From Haemonchus contortus (taxonomy: Eukaryota; Nematoda; Chromadorea; Rhabditida; Trichostrongylidae): a DNA stretch of 64,000 nucleotides. The stretch spans positions 43,787,651 through 43,851,650 of the forward strand of contig LS997563.1 in NCBI GenBank assembly GCA_000469685.2, read 5' to 3'. Positions 34,905-45,155 of the stretch are shown one piece after another. The position numbers were made by a program, and so were the translations under genes. The notes under the pieces were generated by a model. The model worked only from the letters and a program-made list of their open reading frames with translations, had not been told where the DNA came from and made no database searches. How positions within the stretch are numbered: the stretch's first letter is position 1; every line of letters starts with the position of its first letter.

Positions 34905-37900
34905 TTGTTTGTTTGTTTGTTTGTTTGTCTGTTTGTTTGTACGGAAATTCGATATAACGTGAAGAAACACCTGGAGAAGTCGGGTCAAGTTTGGAATGAG
35001 TTGAGCACAGGGTAAGTGCAACAGAGCACACGTGAGCCTTGCGGAGCCCCGCCCCCAAGGGGCGGGGCATGCGCCGGAATTGGGCGGGGTCATGGGCGAA
35101 TTCTTCTAATTCCGTCTCATAACATTCCAGACACCAGGAAAAAATGTGCAAAGGTGAGGGATGGGTCAACAATCAAAATAAAGGAAACTTACAGGCGGTG
35201 GGCGGAGCGTTCTCGCAGTGGGCGGTACTTTCCACAGAGATTCATAACTCGATTTAACTAAGGCGTCGAGGCCAGGGAAAAAAATAAAAAGAGTGACCAA
35301 GGCCTTATGCGTGCTGAGCATGCATAAGTATAGCGAAGCTCCGCCCACGAGGGGCGGGGCGTGCGTTGAAGTGAAAGCTACTTTTCAAAAATGAGTGTAA
35401 CTTCGTTCGGAAAAGTTATAGAATGCGGAAAAAAAGTGGTTAGAAGTAATGGGACAAATGTGGTCAAATCCCAAAAGTGGGCGGGGCTGAGATCAAAGTT
35501 TATAACTCTATTCGGAAACGTTCTGGGATGCGGCAAAAAAGTACCAGGGTGTAAAAGAATAAATGTGGTCAAATCTCGAAAGTGGGCGGGGCTGTCACCA
35601 AAGTGGGCGGGGCTTATATCAAAAATTTATAACTCTATTCGGAAACGTTCTGGGATGCGGCAAAAAGGTACCAGGGTGTAAAAGAATAAATGTGGTCAAA
35701 TCCTGAAAGTGGGCGGGGCTGTCACCAAAGTGGGCGGGGCTTAGATCAAAAATTTATAACTCTATTCGGAAACGTTCTGGGATGCGGCAAAAAGGTACCA
35801 GGGTGTAAAAGAATAAATGTGGTCAAATCCTGAAAGTGGGCGGGGCCGTCACCAAAGTGGGCGGGGCTTAGATCAAAAATTTATAACTCTATTCGGAAAC
35901 GTTCTGGGATGCGGCAAAAAGGTACCAGGGTGTAAAAGAATAAATGTGGTCAAATCCCGAAAGTGGGCGGGGCTGTCGCCAAAGTGGGCGGGGCTTAGAT
36001 CAAAAATTTATGACTCTATTCGGAAACGTTCTGGGATGCGGCAAAAAGGTACCAGGGTGTAAAAGAATAAATGTGGTCAAATCCTGAAAGTGGGCGGGGC
36101 TGTCACCAAAGTGGGCGGGGCTTAGATCAAAATTTCATAGCTTTGTTCAGAAACGTTTAAGAACGCGGGAAAAAAGTGGTGAGAGGAATTGGAACAAATG
36201 TAGTTAAGTCCTCGAAGGGGGCGGAGCTCCCACATGGAAGCGGGGCTAGGACCACAAATTCATCTCTTCAAAAACTTTCTGGAATGCGGGAAAAATGGTT
36301 TGGAGCAGTCAAAAGAAGGGTGGTCAAGTTTATTGTGGAAAGGGTTTGCACCAAGGTGGACGGAGCTATAATCAACCACTAATAACTGTGCTCAAATATA
36401 TCGAGCGTAATGCTATCAGCAGTTCAGCGTTTGAATCTAGAGAAAACTATCTTATTCTGATTATCCAACATTCCGCTGAATGACCCCATCGTGGATAAGT
36501 GGCCGTCGACATATACTGCGCGCGTTAGCGTGCATAGCCAGACTGGTCGAATTATAATTGAACATTCTAGCCTCATTCACTGTATCAAAGACCTCACGCG
36601 TTCCTGGGTGTAACGGAATGAGGTCTCTATTTGGTATTCATAGTAGCGATTCGTTCACAGCCAACAGTGATCTACAGAAGGTTGTCGCCCGGGCGACATG
36701 GCGATCGCCTGCCGCGAAGATCCGCGCGATGGCGATCAAAGGTTTATCAATCCGTGTTTAATGATCGGTCGTGAAAAACTTAATGAAGAATACTGTTAGT
36801 TTTCAGAAACAAAAAAAGCTTTTGATCGAAAGTAAGGATCTGTAGCAATAGAAAGGGCAATATAGAAATTGTTGTCTTCAAAAGGGGAAAAGAAGACCGA
36901 TGGAGCACTAAGGGCATCAACGTGTGGAGCAACCTGGCGACTCCACTATTAAACGTCATGGTGGAGTGCTTCACGATAGCTGCGGCATCCCGCGACATCG
37001 CAGCAGCGTCGCGCGACATCGCAGCGGCATCGCAGCGGTATCGCGGCGGCATCGCGAGACATCGCAGCGGCATCGCGCGACATCGCAGCGGCATCGCGCG
37101 GCACCCAGCCGTTAGGTTTTCCAAGAGAGTCGATGAAATTAAGTCTTATTCTTCTGAAGTAGTGCTAGAAACGAAAAATAACGGAATATGTTGGACGGGA
37201 ACAGAATTTTTTAGAACAGCAAACTTTAGGAGATCCTGCTATCTGAGTATATTTCTATTTATCTATTTACAAAACAATGCTAATGTCTTTGAGGATCGTG
37301 CAGCGAAGCAGAAGAAATGGGCACAGGCAGGCAAAGCATTTAAGCTGTACGGTGCCGAAATTATGACACCAGAGGTCACAGAAATTTTCCAAAAGGCTGC
37401 AGACAAATTCATCGAGATAAGCACTGATTATCAGCAAGTTCGACAAGAAATTGATGGAGAATTTCGAGTTCCAATACATGAATTTAATCAGAAGGAAGTG
37501 AAAAATCTCAAAGAAAACTTGAAGAAACTCGATACTGCTAAGAAATTACTGAATAACTCACGAAATAAATTGAAACGTAAGCCGGAAGATCCTGAGCTGA
37601 AAATAGCCGTTGACGTAGCTAAAGGTGTTCTGACGGAGTAAGTTTTTGAATGGCTAATAGAATTCCATTCTATCCTAGTGAGTAAAGTAATTATGTTGCT
37701 CGGGGAAGGACGGCTGCCTTGGCATGTAGTCCTGCCGTCTTTTCGGAGGGCAGGACTGAGCTGACTCTACCCACAAACATCTATTAAGGCTCGCTGTAGT
37801 ATTGAGATTCTCCCGTCGGCTGCTTTCATAGTCCGCCGGGTGCCGGCGTGTCAGCCGACCGTCTGCCTCCCTCCTACTCCCTAGCACTACCTCGGCCGGC

Positions 37901-38542
37901 ACGCCGGAACGTCGGCGGACCATGAAAGCAGCCATCCTGCTTGATAGATTTTTGAACCAGTTAATGTGAAACCAGTGCTAATGCTCTGCCTGGCGCAACC
38001 CTTCCCAGACAAAGAGAAAAGCTGGCAGCCAAATGGGATTTGATCCCTAGCGAGTGCACAGATGCGCTACCTGCGCCCTCTCATCAGTTTTCTCCTCAGT
38101 CCTTCAACACGTTGAAATGAAGGAGTTAAGGGAGGCATGCAGTCATGAATCACCAGTAGAATTCATTCCTTCGGAAAAATTCGTAGAGAAGAGGGCTCAA
38201 ATTGGTTTAAGTAAAGAATCCCATTTCACATCAGAGCTACACCAGGCGGGTACTTGTGAGGGTTGAGAGGGGCGAGTGGGAAGAGGGCTATCGCAAAACT
38301 TAGCTTCAAGCGCAGGAACAGATCCAATGGTCTTAAGGGATTTTTACAATGAGAATCGTAGTTAGGTTTCTATTTCTTTCAGACAACTAAAATCGGCGAA
38401 GGAAGCAGTGTTAGAATTCCAGAAAGCCACAGCTTTTTTCCAAGAGGCCGCTTTGGCTTTTATATCGACGGAGAAGGAGATCAACGAGAAGGCGCATCGA
38501 GCTATTACGGATATCGTTTACTCTAATAAATCTACCGATTAA
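32489..38542 (+). CDS. BAR-domain-type protein, about 210 aa
   Basis: Four exons in phase: 32489-32511, 32576-32681, 37294-37637 and 38383-38542, 210 aa plus a stop. A gttgcag acceptor ends 19 bases before the ATG, consistent with trans-splicing. After a short acidic N-terminus (AGDDDYPEDF) the protein is almost wholly helical, with long amphipathic helices such as FQKAADKFIEISTDYQQV, a conserved-looking IHEFNQKEVKNLKENLKKLD and NKLKRKPEDPEL, and then a last helix with EFQKATAFFQEAA. This order resembles crescent-shaped BAR dimers that bind curved membranes; the fold is an inference from pattern. There is no SH3 or PH domain. The 4.6-kb second intron holds a satellite and several fold-back elements. 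An extra small exon inside that intron cannot be excluded. Confidence 0.75.
32735..32765. mobile_element. family 3 MITE end (fragment)
   Basis: TAAGGCACAGTTCGTGATAA matches the terminus of the family 3 element at 42958-43417. No partner terminus is evident nearby. Confidence 0.4.
33069..33315. mobile_element. hAT-like fold-back MITE, family 1, copy b
   Basis: A 247-bp palindromic element flanked by a perfect 8-bp duplication, CGTCGGCC, at 33061-33068 and 33316-33323. It shares the core (AAATTTGAA, CTAGATTAG, GCGGCGA blocks) with the other copies but has different outer arms (CTCACCCAGAACTGAATGG), like the copy at 48175. Confidence 0.88.
33838..34097. mobile_element. hAT-like fold-back MITE, family 1, copy c
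   Basis: Begins GGGTATGTGG, contains GTGCGTCCGAGGATGCGC and the AGTAGAGTAGATTAGAAGG core, and ends CCGTCCCC. The target duplication is degraded. Confidence 0.75.
34222..34508. mobile_element. fold-back element, separate family
   Basis: Arms of about 130 bp pair: the left has TTGGCGCAGTCCCTC, AGCTGGACAACTCGTCCAG and CCCACTGCCCATCCAGC; the right carries the complements and ends GGGATCGCGCCAA. It lies inside the BAR gene intron, and I see no target duplication. Confidence 0.75.
34843..34940. repeat. (TGTC)n/(TGTT)n microsatellite head of satellite array B
   Basis: About 98 bp of uninterrupted TGTC then TGTT tetranucleotides is preceded by ATCCTTACTATATTTAAAGC, matching the leader at 6720. Confidence 0.95.
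35040..36380. repeat. GC-box satellite array B (127-bp unit)
   Basis: The landmark GGGATGCGGC recurs at 35525, 35652, 35779, 35906 and 36033, exactly 127 bp apart. Each unit has two GTGGGCGGGGCT boxes about 22 bases apart, then ATTTATAACTCTATTCGGAA and GGTACCAGGGTGTAAAAG. Flanking units are more diverged, including CCCCGCCCCCAAGGGGCGGGG near 35046. The last units degrade towards 36380. It lies in the BAR gene intron. Open frames through the array are repeat artefacts. Confidence 0.95.
36980..37105. repeat. GCATCGCnnC minisatellite
   Basis: Short units built from GAC/GAG-ATCGCAGCGGCATCGCG, about 9-21 bp long, lie just upstream of the third BAR exon. All units are multiples of three, so the frame reading AAASRDIAAASRD stays open into that exon. 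Confidence 0.8.
37818..37933. mobile_element. fold-back MITE, family 2, copy 1
   Basis: Termini GGCTGCTTTCATAGTCCGCC and the complement ending CATGAAAGCAGCC enclose a GC-rich palindromic centre. It lies in the last intron of the BAR gene. Confidence 0.75.
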
Positions 38543-38861
38543 TAACCAAATAGTTAATGATGATATTCTTAAGAGGATATTACTAGGTCGTCTCATTCAA
38601 AGTGCGCATTCCTCAAAAGAAATAGTGATAAACTGGGAAAGGTTGGCTCCATCAACATTGCTCTGCTAAATAATCGCATAAGAAGCCGAAATCAGAGCCG
38701 AATTTTAGCATGTGGCATCATAAAAAGGAAATCTTTTGTTCAAATTGATCATGAGCTGGGTCCACATTTGCAAAATCCTCGTTCTCAATGTGTTATGTTG
38801 AAAACTTGGTGCTACTGTCCATCGGCGGAAGAGCGAGAACAAGAAAATGGAGAAATGGCAG

Positions 38862-38966
38862 GCCCCAATGACAGGTGCCGAACTCGTTCAAACCATTACG
38901 AACTTCGCCGCGCAATTCGCCGCGCGCATCGTCGGACGCACGTTCGTACACATACCCGTATGGATA
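38862..38966. mobile_element. family 1 MITE, half copy d
   Basis: Only the right half is present: GGCCCCAATGACAGGTGCCG, the CGCCGCGCAATTCGCCGCGC block and GGACGCACGTTCGTAC. The left half is missing. Confidence 0.6.
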
Positions 38967-39060
38967 CCTCGGTTCCTTATGGAATCAGAATTCTGAAACC
39001 GAAATCTTGCCTTCACTAACAATCTTCTCCATCACTGAAATCATTAGCGAGTGCTACAGA

Positions 39061-39216
39061 GGCTGCTTTCATAGTCCATCGGCCGGCTCGTGACTGCGCG
39101 AGAGAGGGAGCGATTGGGACGGCGTATGCCCCTTGTTTACAACTGAATCTTGGTCGATACCGTCGGACGAGTAGTCCCCCGGCTGACTCCCGCGCTCGCG
39201 GACTATGAAAGCAGCC
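39061..39216. mobile_element. fold-back MITE, family 2, copy 2
   Basis: Starts GGCTGCTTTCATAGTCC and ends GGACTATGAAAGCAGCC; these termini are shared with the copy at 37818. Confidence 0.75.
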
Positions 39217-39452
39217 AGGGCGGAAGGCACCAGGAAGTATCTTCCGCCGCTTGCGTGCATCTGGTTGGCTATTTCAGTATGTGCCGTTTATTTCCCTGGC
39301 ATTGTAGCGTAGTGTAGTTTGCGCGCCCTTTTCAAGAAAGCACCAGTGACCCACCAGCTCCCCCATGGACAGCCCGTGTCCTTGCCCAAAGTCACTTTTC
39401 TATGCATCGTAAATGTGGCGGGTGGAAATTTGTGCATTCAGCAACGTTCTGC

Positions 39453-39717
39453 GGGGGTGTGTGTACATTCGTGCGATTCGAGCTGCGCGTGGCAAATTGC
39501 GCGCGCGACGAAATTCATAGCGATTCTGACGAATTTAGTGCCTATTATTGGGGTCCGAATTCGCAGGAAAAAAGATTAGTAGGATTAACTGACCATATTA
39601 ATCTACTCTACTTCAAGTTTGTGCCCAAATAATAGGCGCCAGGGCCGTTCAAATGGCCACGAACTCCGCCGCGCAATTTGCCGCGACCAGCTCTAATTGC
39701 ACGAATCTAACGTCCCC
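39453..39717. mobile_element. hAT-like fold-back MITE, family 1, copy e
   Basis: A 265-bp palindromic element between CGTTCTGC and CGTTCTTC, which match at 7 of 8 positions. It carries the family core and arm blocks. Confidence 0.8.
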
Positions 39718-40007
39718 CGTTCTTCAGTGAAATGAAATATGTATATTGTCTACAGAGATTCTGCAGAATTCATAGGATGCTTCATGATACCTTCCGCTTT
39801 GCCTCAAAACCATTTGCCAATTTGAAGTAGATATTAACTGTTGGGGAATACATCTGGGTTTGCGCTCTCAGCCCAGAATGCCTTGATGCAGATGAGAAGC
39901 GCTAACAATGACTCATGCATGTCACGTGGCCAGCGCACAGAGTAAGGCAAAAGGAGGGAGACGAAAAACGCTGAACGCTAAGAACGTTAATGGCGAGATA
40001 ACTTGTT

Positions 40008-40268
40008 GGGTATGTGTACGAACGTGCGTTCGAGGATACGCGCGGCAAGTTGCGCGGCGAAGTTCGTGACAATTTGAACGGCCCTGGCGCCTATCATTGG
40101 AGCCCAAATATGAAGTTGAGTAGATTAGAAGGATCATCTGACTCTAATAAACTACTCTACTTTGAGTTTGTGCCCCGAAATTTGGCGTCAGAGTCGTGTA
40201 AATCATCACGAACTTCGCCGCGCAAGTTGCCGCTCGCATCTTCTGACGCACGTTCGTACCGTCCCCCT
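40008..40268. mobile_element. hAT-like fold-back MITE, family 1, copy f
   Basis: Starts GGGTATGTGTACGAACGTGC and ends ACCGTCCCCC, with a complete core. The flanks AACTTGTT and AGCTTGCT match at 6 of 8 positions. Confidence 0.78.
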
Positions 40269-40728
40269 AGCTTGCTAATTGGCAAATGGTTTCGAAGCAA
40301 ATCCCGGTACAGCCTTGGCAATGATTCATTCCCAAGTGGGTAAACTTTGTCCCATCAATGCATCGATAACAAGATTTGCACGCTGCCTCTCAGCGCTTGG
40401 AAGATGAGAACAGTAAAGCAATTAGAAGCGGAAACGGAAACAAAGCAAAGTTCCCGGTGGGGAGTTATCTATGTATCATCGATTAAATTTACATAAAGCT
40501 AGGTGTTGAAGAGAGGGGCATGGGGTGGGGTGGGGACGTAAGACTTTACAAAATTTTCAAAGCATGTGATTTACAATTTCTAAAAAGAAAGGGAAAAGGA
40601 GCGAACTCGATTTGGTCGCCAATTTCTGCAGTCCCACCGCGAAAGTTGCGAACCCATCTATTTGTGAGTTCAACAACATTCATTCTCCCAATATTCGTCT
40701 AAACATATATACCAAGTTTCGATTGATG

Positions 40729-40734
40729 TTTATT
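40729..40734 (-). promoter_or_regulatory. poly(A) signal of the KADAKDPQYE gene
   Basis: TTTATT on the plus strand reads AATAAA on the minus strand, 46 bases past the stop at 40780. Confidence 0.6.
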
Positions 40735-40779
40735 ACAAACATTAAATTGTAAGATGCCATAATACGCCACACTAGGGTA

Positions 40780-41087
40780 CTACTGTGTTGCATTCTTAAA
40801 AATATCGTCTTTAACGTCAGCCAGTGTTTCATATTGCGGATCCTTTGCATCAGCTTTTTGCACCTAAATATTTGCGAACTTGGCTATTTTGTGTTTAGGT
40901 AAATGTGTAACTTGAACCTACTCCGAACAAACCTTTTCAGGTGGTTTAAACGCAATTTTCGCTGTCGATTCCTCCTTAACCTCTTCTTTTGGCTCTTCTT
41001 CCACTTTTTCAGCCCCTTCACCGCGGAATAGCTCATTACCAATGCCGCGCAGTGTCTCAAATATGACATCAGCATAAGAACTGCTTC
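40780..41087 (-). CDS. 3' exons of a Lys/Glu-rich protein with KADAKDPQYE motif
   Basis: Two minus-strand exons, 41087-40933 (donor GTTTGT) and 40863-40780, join in phase and end with a stop. The product reads SSYADVIFETLRGIGNELF, then a Glu/Lys-rich stretch, FKPPEK, KADAKDPQYETLADV and KDDIFKNATQ. The 41087 exon needs one base from an upstream exon, and the upstream exon at 42723 ends in a different phase, so either an exon is missing between them or these belong to two tandem paralogues. The DPxYxTLAxVxxDxF pattern looks like a conserved C-terminal motif; I do not recognise the function. Confidence 0.6.
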
Positions 41088-41215
41088 CTAAGCTCAGGTT
41101 GAGGCCATCGAAACAAGATCATTTTAACTTGTCAGGACTTTTCATCCTAAATATATAAGTTGTGGAGGGTCCTGGCGCGAACAACCAACAGAGTTTCGAT
41201 GAGCGGACGCATGAC

Positions 41216-41451
41216 GGGTATTGGTACATACGTGCGTCCGATGCTGCGCGCGACGAAGTTCCTGGCGATTTAAACAACTTCAGCGCCTATCGTTGAGGCC
41301 CAAATTCGAAGTAGAGTAGATCAGTAGGATTGGCTGACCTCACTGAACGAATCTACCTCAAGTTTGGGCCCCAGCAATAGGTGCCAGAGTCGGCGAATCG
41401 CCACGAGCTTTGCCGCCCGCATTCTCGGACGCATGTAAGTTCCGTCCCCCG
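41216..41451. mobile_element. hAT-like fold-back MITE, family 1, copy g
   Basis: A 236-bp palindromic element with a perfect 8-bp duplication, CGCATGAC, at 41208-41215 and 41452-41459. It starts GGGTATTGG and ends CCGTCCCCCG. Confidence 0.88.
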
Positions 41452-41980
41452 CGCATGACCGACCAAGCTCTTGCTTTGACCTCGGCATAGTTGTTTATGA
41501 TGATATTGTTGTGCTATGCGAAGTTCTCAGGTGGAACAATTCATCATTAAATCAACGGCCTACAATTCGACGCTTCTTCGTCTTCGTCTTCTTCAGAGGC
41601 CAAGGTCCCAACGATCAAACGGACATGAAAATTCCTCTGTCGTCTCAGGCCACTGCCAGTAGATTGAGTAAATTGTTCCACCTAATATCTCGCACGGCAC
41701 AAGAATACTTCAATCATAAAGTACCGAAATTCACTCGCTCGCTTCGTGTTCTTGCCTAATTGTAAACCTTTTTCGATACGTATGCTGTGTATGGCGTGTT
41801 GGTGCACAATTGCAGATTGCTGATGAGTACTTATAAAGAGCACCCCGATCTATACCATTTTTGAATACCTGTTAGATTGAAATAAAAATTTCATTGATTC
41901 GGAAAAAGATGCTACGAAATCCTCTAGAATCTAAATTTCTAGAAAATTCATTCAAAGGCACATTCTATGATGAAAATAGT

Positions 41981-42306
41981 GGTGAAAATGTAGTTGGGAG
42001 GCGTCAGGCCCTTTTGTGCTCTGTGTCTCTTCATTTCTTACTCCATCTAATCATCTCACCCATCCCGGTGCTTCTAGAAATTAGGGAAGGAGCTCCGTGG
42101 TGGGTGAACCGTTGGATGTTCATTTCCTACCCCCCCCCCATCCCAGCTTTTTGCACGAAATAACCATCTCTCCTACACCGGAGCTCCTCCCCTAACTTTT
42201 AGTAGGGGGGGGGGGATGCTCCTCTTCGGTCTCTATGCACTCTGCCGCCGGTGTCAGAGACGCAGAGCACAAAAGTGGCTGGCACCGCCCAAACTACATT
42301 TTCACC
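41981..42306. mobile_element. hAT-like fold-back element, family 7, copy 1
   Basis: Termini GGTGAAAATGTAGTTGGG and the complement ending CTACATTTTCACC, with a perfect 8-bp duplication AAAATAGT at 41973-41980 and 42307-42314. The inside holds a second palindrome around GGAGCTCCG. No coding capacity. Confidence 0.88.
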
Positions 42307-42722
42307 AAAATAGTTGCTGTGACAATGAAATAGCAAATAGCACCTGGAACGCTGTCAAGTCAAAAATGACAAGAGGATCGTAGGTAGGGCCCCGAAGTGG
42401 CTTGGTCAACGTACACGCAACCAAGTGGCTGTGTCTTTTCGTGTGTTGTAATGAGGGTCTTTTCGAGGCTGCACCACTCGCAATGGAGCACACACGGTGG
42501 AAATTAAAACAACTAGCCGCAACCCAAGTTTAATAACTTTTGTTGTTTTTGGCTTACTGTAGAGAGCTCTATGTAGTGGTATACTGTTGACAGCCCATCT
42601 GAAAATCCCTTGGCACTACTTTACTCCATAACTTCGACTTCTTCACTCAAACTAGATATCTCAAGAGTATAATGAACACTGTTTCAAATCTCTGACTCTG
42701 GAATTTTGCTGTAGATGCTCAC

Positions 42723-44256
42723 CTCATACTGCGGATCTTTTGCATCTGCTTTTGTAATATTCGGCGGTGGTTTGAACTTCTTTTTACCCAGGTTCTCTTC
42801 TTCAGCAGGTGCATCCTTTTTCGTCTTCTCGCCGGCCTGATTCGTTTGAATTCTGGTTTCACTCGGTGTAGTTATTTTCTCATGATTGTGTAAAATTTCC
42901 AATTTTTGGGGGATTTAATAGTCTCAAAAGAAGCTCAGATTCCCCAAGGCGTTATGCTTGAAGGCACAGTTCACGATGAAGATGGTTTCTGAGATTCGCC
43001 CATCGGATGAGTTCGGACCCCCTACTGATACCATATGTGCCGATGTCGGGTCGAGAAACGTCCCGGATAGATCACAATAAGGGGCCAGACATGGTATCGT
43101 GTGAATGCCACACCCACAGTATACGAGTTTCAACGACGTTTTAGAGGGTGCGTAGTTCACAAAGGAACATATAGGGAGTTCAAACAATTTGTCGCGATCC
43201 ATAGCGACAGTGGAAGACAGTTTTATCAGCTCTCTGCGTAATTCCCTTCTTGATATCTCGCACAACTTCTCTTACCACTACTTTTGCGGAGCCGACTTTC
43301 TCACGAAGACAGCGGATTTTCTCACTTTCTTTGTCACCGATGCACTACCCTCAACCCACACATTCGCTTTCGACTTGAAAGGGGTACCCTCAAAATTATC
43401 GTGAACTGTGCTTTTAAGCGCGGTTATATCAAAGTTGGCGAAAGCCTCGCCTTTGTCCAAACGATCTGTTAGGAATCGCTTCGCACTCTAGCACAACGTC
43501 ACATATCCGCGGAACCAAAATTTCCCACAGTACCTTCTTACTTTTCGGCTTCGGTTTCGGCTCTTCCTCTACTGGCTTCTCCTTCTCCTGAAAATCGCAA
43601 TTTTTAGAAGCTATTTATTTAAATTTTTAGAACACTAAAAATGCTGAAGTCATTACAGTCGGGAAACGTTCGAATCTATCATCGACGAAGTTAGGTCAAG
43701 CCACACACATTGTGCGCGGCGCAGCCACTGCGAGCTCGTGATGGACACGTTTGAGTTGTGCAAGAAGTTTACGGTTTGACCTTCTCGATGAGGCAAAGGT
43801 TCACTAAGAGGGCTAGGAGAGAATTTTTTAATTTCATTAAGGGAATTTCATTTTCCGATTCTCTTCTTCTGACATGGGAAGGAATTCGGCAAGCATTCTA
43901 TTCATTCTATTTGCACCTAGCTCCATTTAGAAGCAGGTCTTCTGCAACCCCGCAACCCCGTTATTTCAAGTGCGCGGCTAATGACGAATGAAAGGAGAGC
44001 ATCTTTTACAGTTATTATCGCCACTGTAGACATAATAGACCATTTGCGGCAACGTTTCAATCACGCTGTAAATTTACAGCTGGACTGAACCATTGAAATA
44101 AGCAAAGTGTCGGTCAGTTCTGAAGAGCGCAGTTTGACACTGTGAGATCACTCTATAAGGTTTCAACCTTGACTGCCTTGTTGAAAATAAAGAGAGACGT
44201 ACCGGTTCTGACTTTGGTACATTCAGAGGTGTTTTAGGTCTGTCGTTGGCGGGGCC
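42723..44256 (-). CDS. exons of a Lys/Glu/Pro-rich protein with KADAKDPQYE motif
   Basis: Three minus-strand exons, all phase 0: 44256-44203 (18 codons, GPANDRPKTPLNVPKSEP), 43587-43534 (18 codons, EKEKPVEEEPKPKPKSKK) and 42836-42723 (38 codons, ending FKPPPNITKADAKDPQYE, donor GTGAGC). Acceptors are tgttttag, attttcag and acgaatcag. The last exon shares FKPP followed by KADAKDPQYE with the exon at 40863, pointing to exon or gene duplication. The sequence is highly charged and probably disordered. The start exon is not found. The intron between 42836 and 43534 holds a family 3 element. Confidence 0.55.
42958..43417. mobile_element. fold-back element, family 3 (about 460 bp)
   Basis: Termini CTTGAAGGCACAGTTCACGA and the complement ATCGTGAACTGTGCTTTTAAG. 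It lies in an intron of the KADAKDPQYE-type gene. Related fragments occur at 32735, 47481 and 48130. No transposase is present. Confidence 0.7.
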
Positions 44257-44305
44257 CTAAAACAAAGTCGGACTCAAAGTCGGTAGGGATCTCTGTAGCT
44301 GTACG

Positions 44306-44614
44306 ATGATTCAACTGTTTCAAATTGTTCGATTATGTTGTGCATTTGATGTGAGTTTTTTAATTAAGTTATTATGCCTGGGGTATCAAAAATTTTGACT
44401 ATAGTTCTTACTAGGATATTTCAGGATTCCTCAGTTTCCCTAATGCAAGAGCTTTTAGGCAACATCATCAGGCAGAACCCCTCGGATTATAGCTTTAGAC
44501 GCTTTTATTGTAAGTGTAATTTCTTAATGTGAATCAAATTAAGATTCATGTTGTTGTATTTTCCTGACTTTTTTTCCTGGTGCAATCCCAGACAATAAAC
44601 AACTACGGGACTAA
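44306..44614 (+). CDS. possible small three-exon gene, 50 codons
   Basis: Exons 44306-44350, 44425-44509 and 44592-44614 join in phase through strong donors GTGAGT and GTAAGT and acceptors atttcag and atcccag, giving 50 codons from MIQLFQIVRLCC to YYNKQLRD. There is no signal peptide or known motif. It lies on the opposite strand just upstream of the first exon I could place for the KADAKDPQYE gene. The good splice signals argue for transcription; the composition does not prove coding. It may be chance or part of a longer transcript. Confidence 0.3.
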
Positions 44615-45155
44615 ATGGAGATATTATGCTACTACAGTAAAGAATAAGTCGACATGCAACAATCTTGTTCCGAAGACTAGGGCAGAGCCCATCCGAACTG
44701 TGCCAGCGGAACTTGGCAAGAGGCTAATTCCGCATTATGAATATCGTCATGACGGTGATCCTCTTTCTTTTCACTGTCACTTTCATTACTCTACTAACTC
44801 TACTTCCTACTGCTAGCAGTTTCTTTTTCAAAAAATTGTCGTGTAGCTGGCAAAATTTTCAGAACAAAGAATTTGTTGATGTCAATGCGGAGTTGATGAA
44901 ATGTGCATATGCTGATCTTCCCAGACCAACAAATGGGATGTGGAAGACTCCGCTGGCTTGGGAGATGTGCGGAACTGGCTGGTTGGCTATAGGTTTACCG
45001 GGGGAAAGAAAGATGCTGCATTATCTATCAGCACACTTTTTTGGTAGGTTAATATGCAAGCTTAGTTCGCTGACAGTATACTGACTGCTTTCGTCAGGTC
45101 AGATAAGGTTGAATATTCCGAAAAGGATTAATTCTCGTCTATCACTTTTACACTA

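Noticed and set aside
35391..36382. Open frames with repeated GCGKKVPGCKRI-like text
   Set aside because: Translation of the 127-bp satellite; the period is not a multiple of three and the frames end at random.
17827..38542. cct-3, the TOG gene and the BAR gene as one trans-spliced operon
   Set aside because: Gaps of about 1.5 and 2.5 kb and a separate poly(A) signal after each of the first two genes do not fit a typical nematode operon of about 100-base spacers.
33069..42306. A CRISPR-like array because of regularly recurring palindromes
   Set aside because: The repeats are dispersed transposable elements with target duplications, not short direct repeats with uniform spacers, and the genome is eukaryotic.
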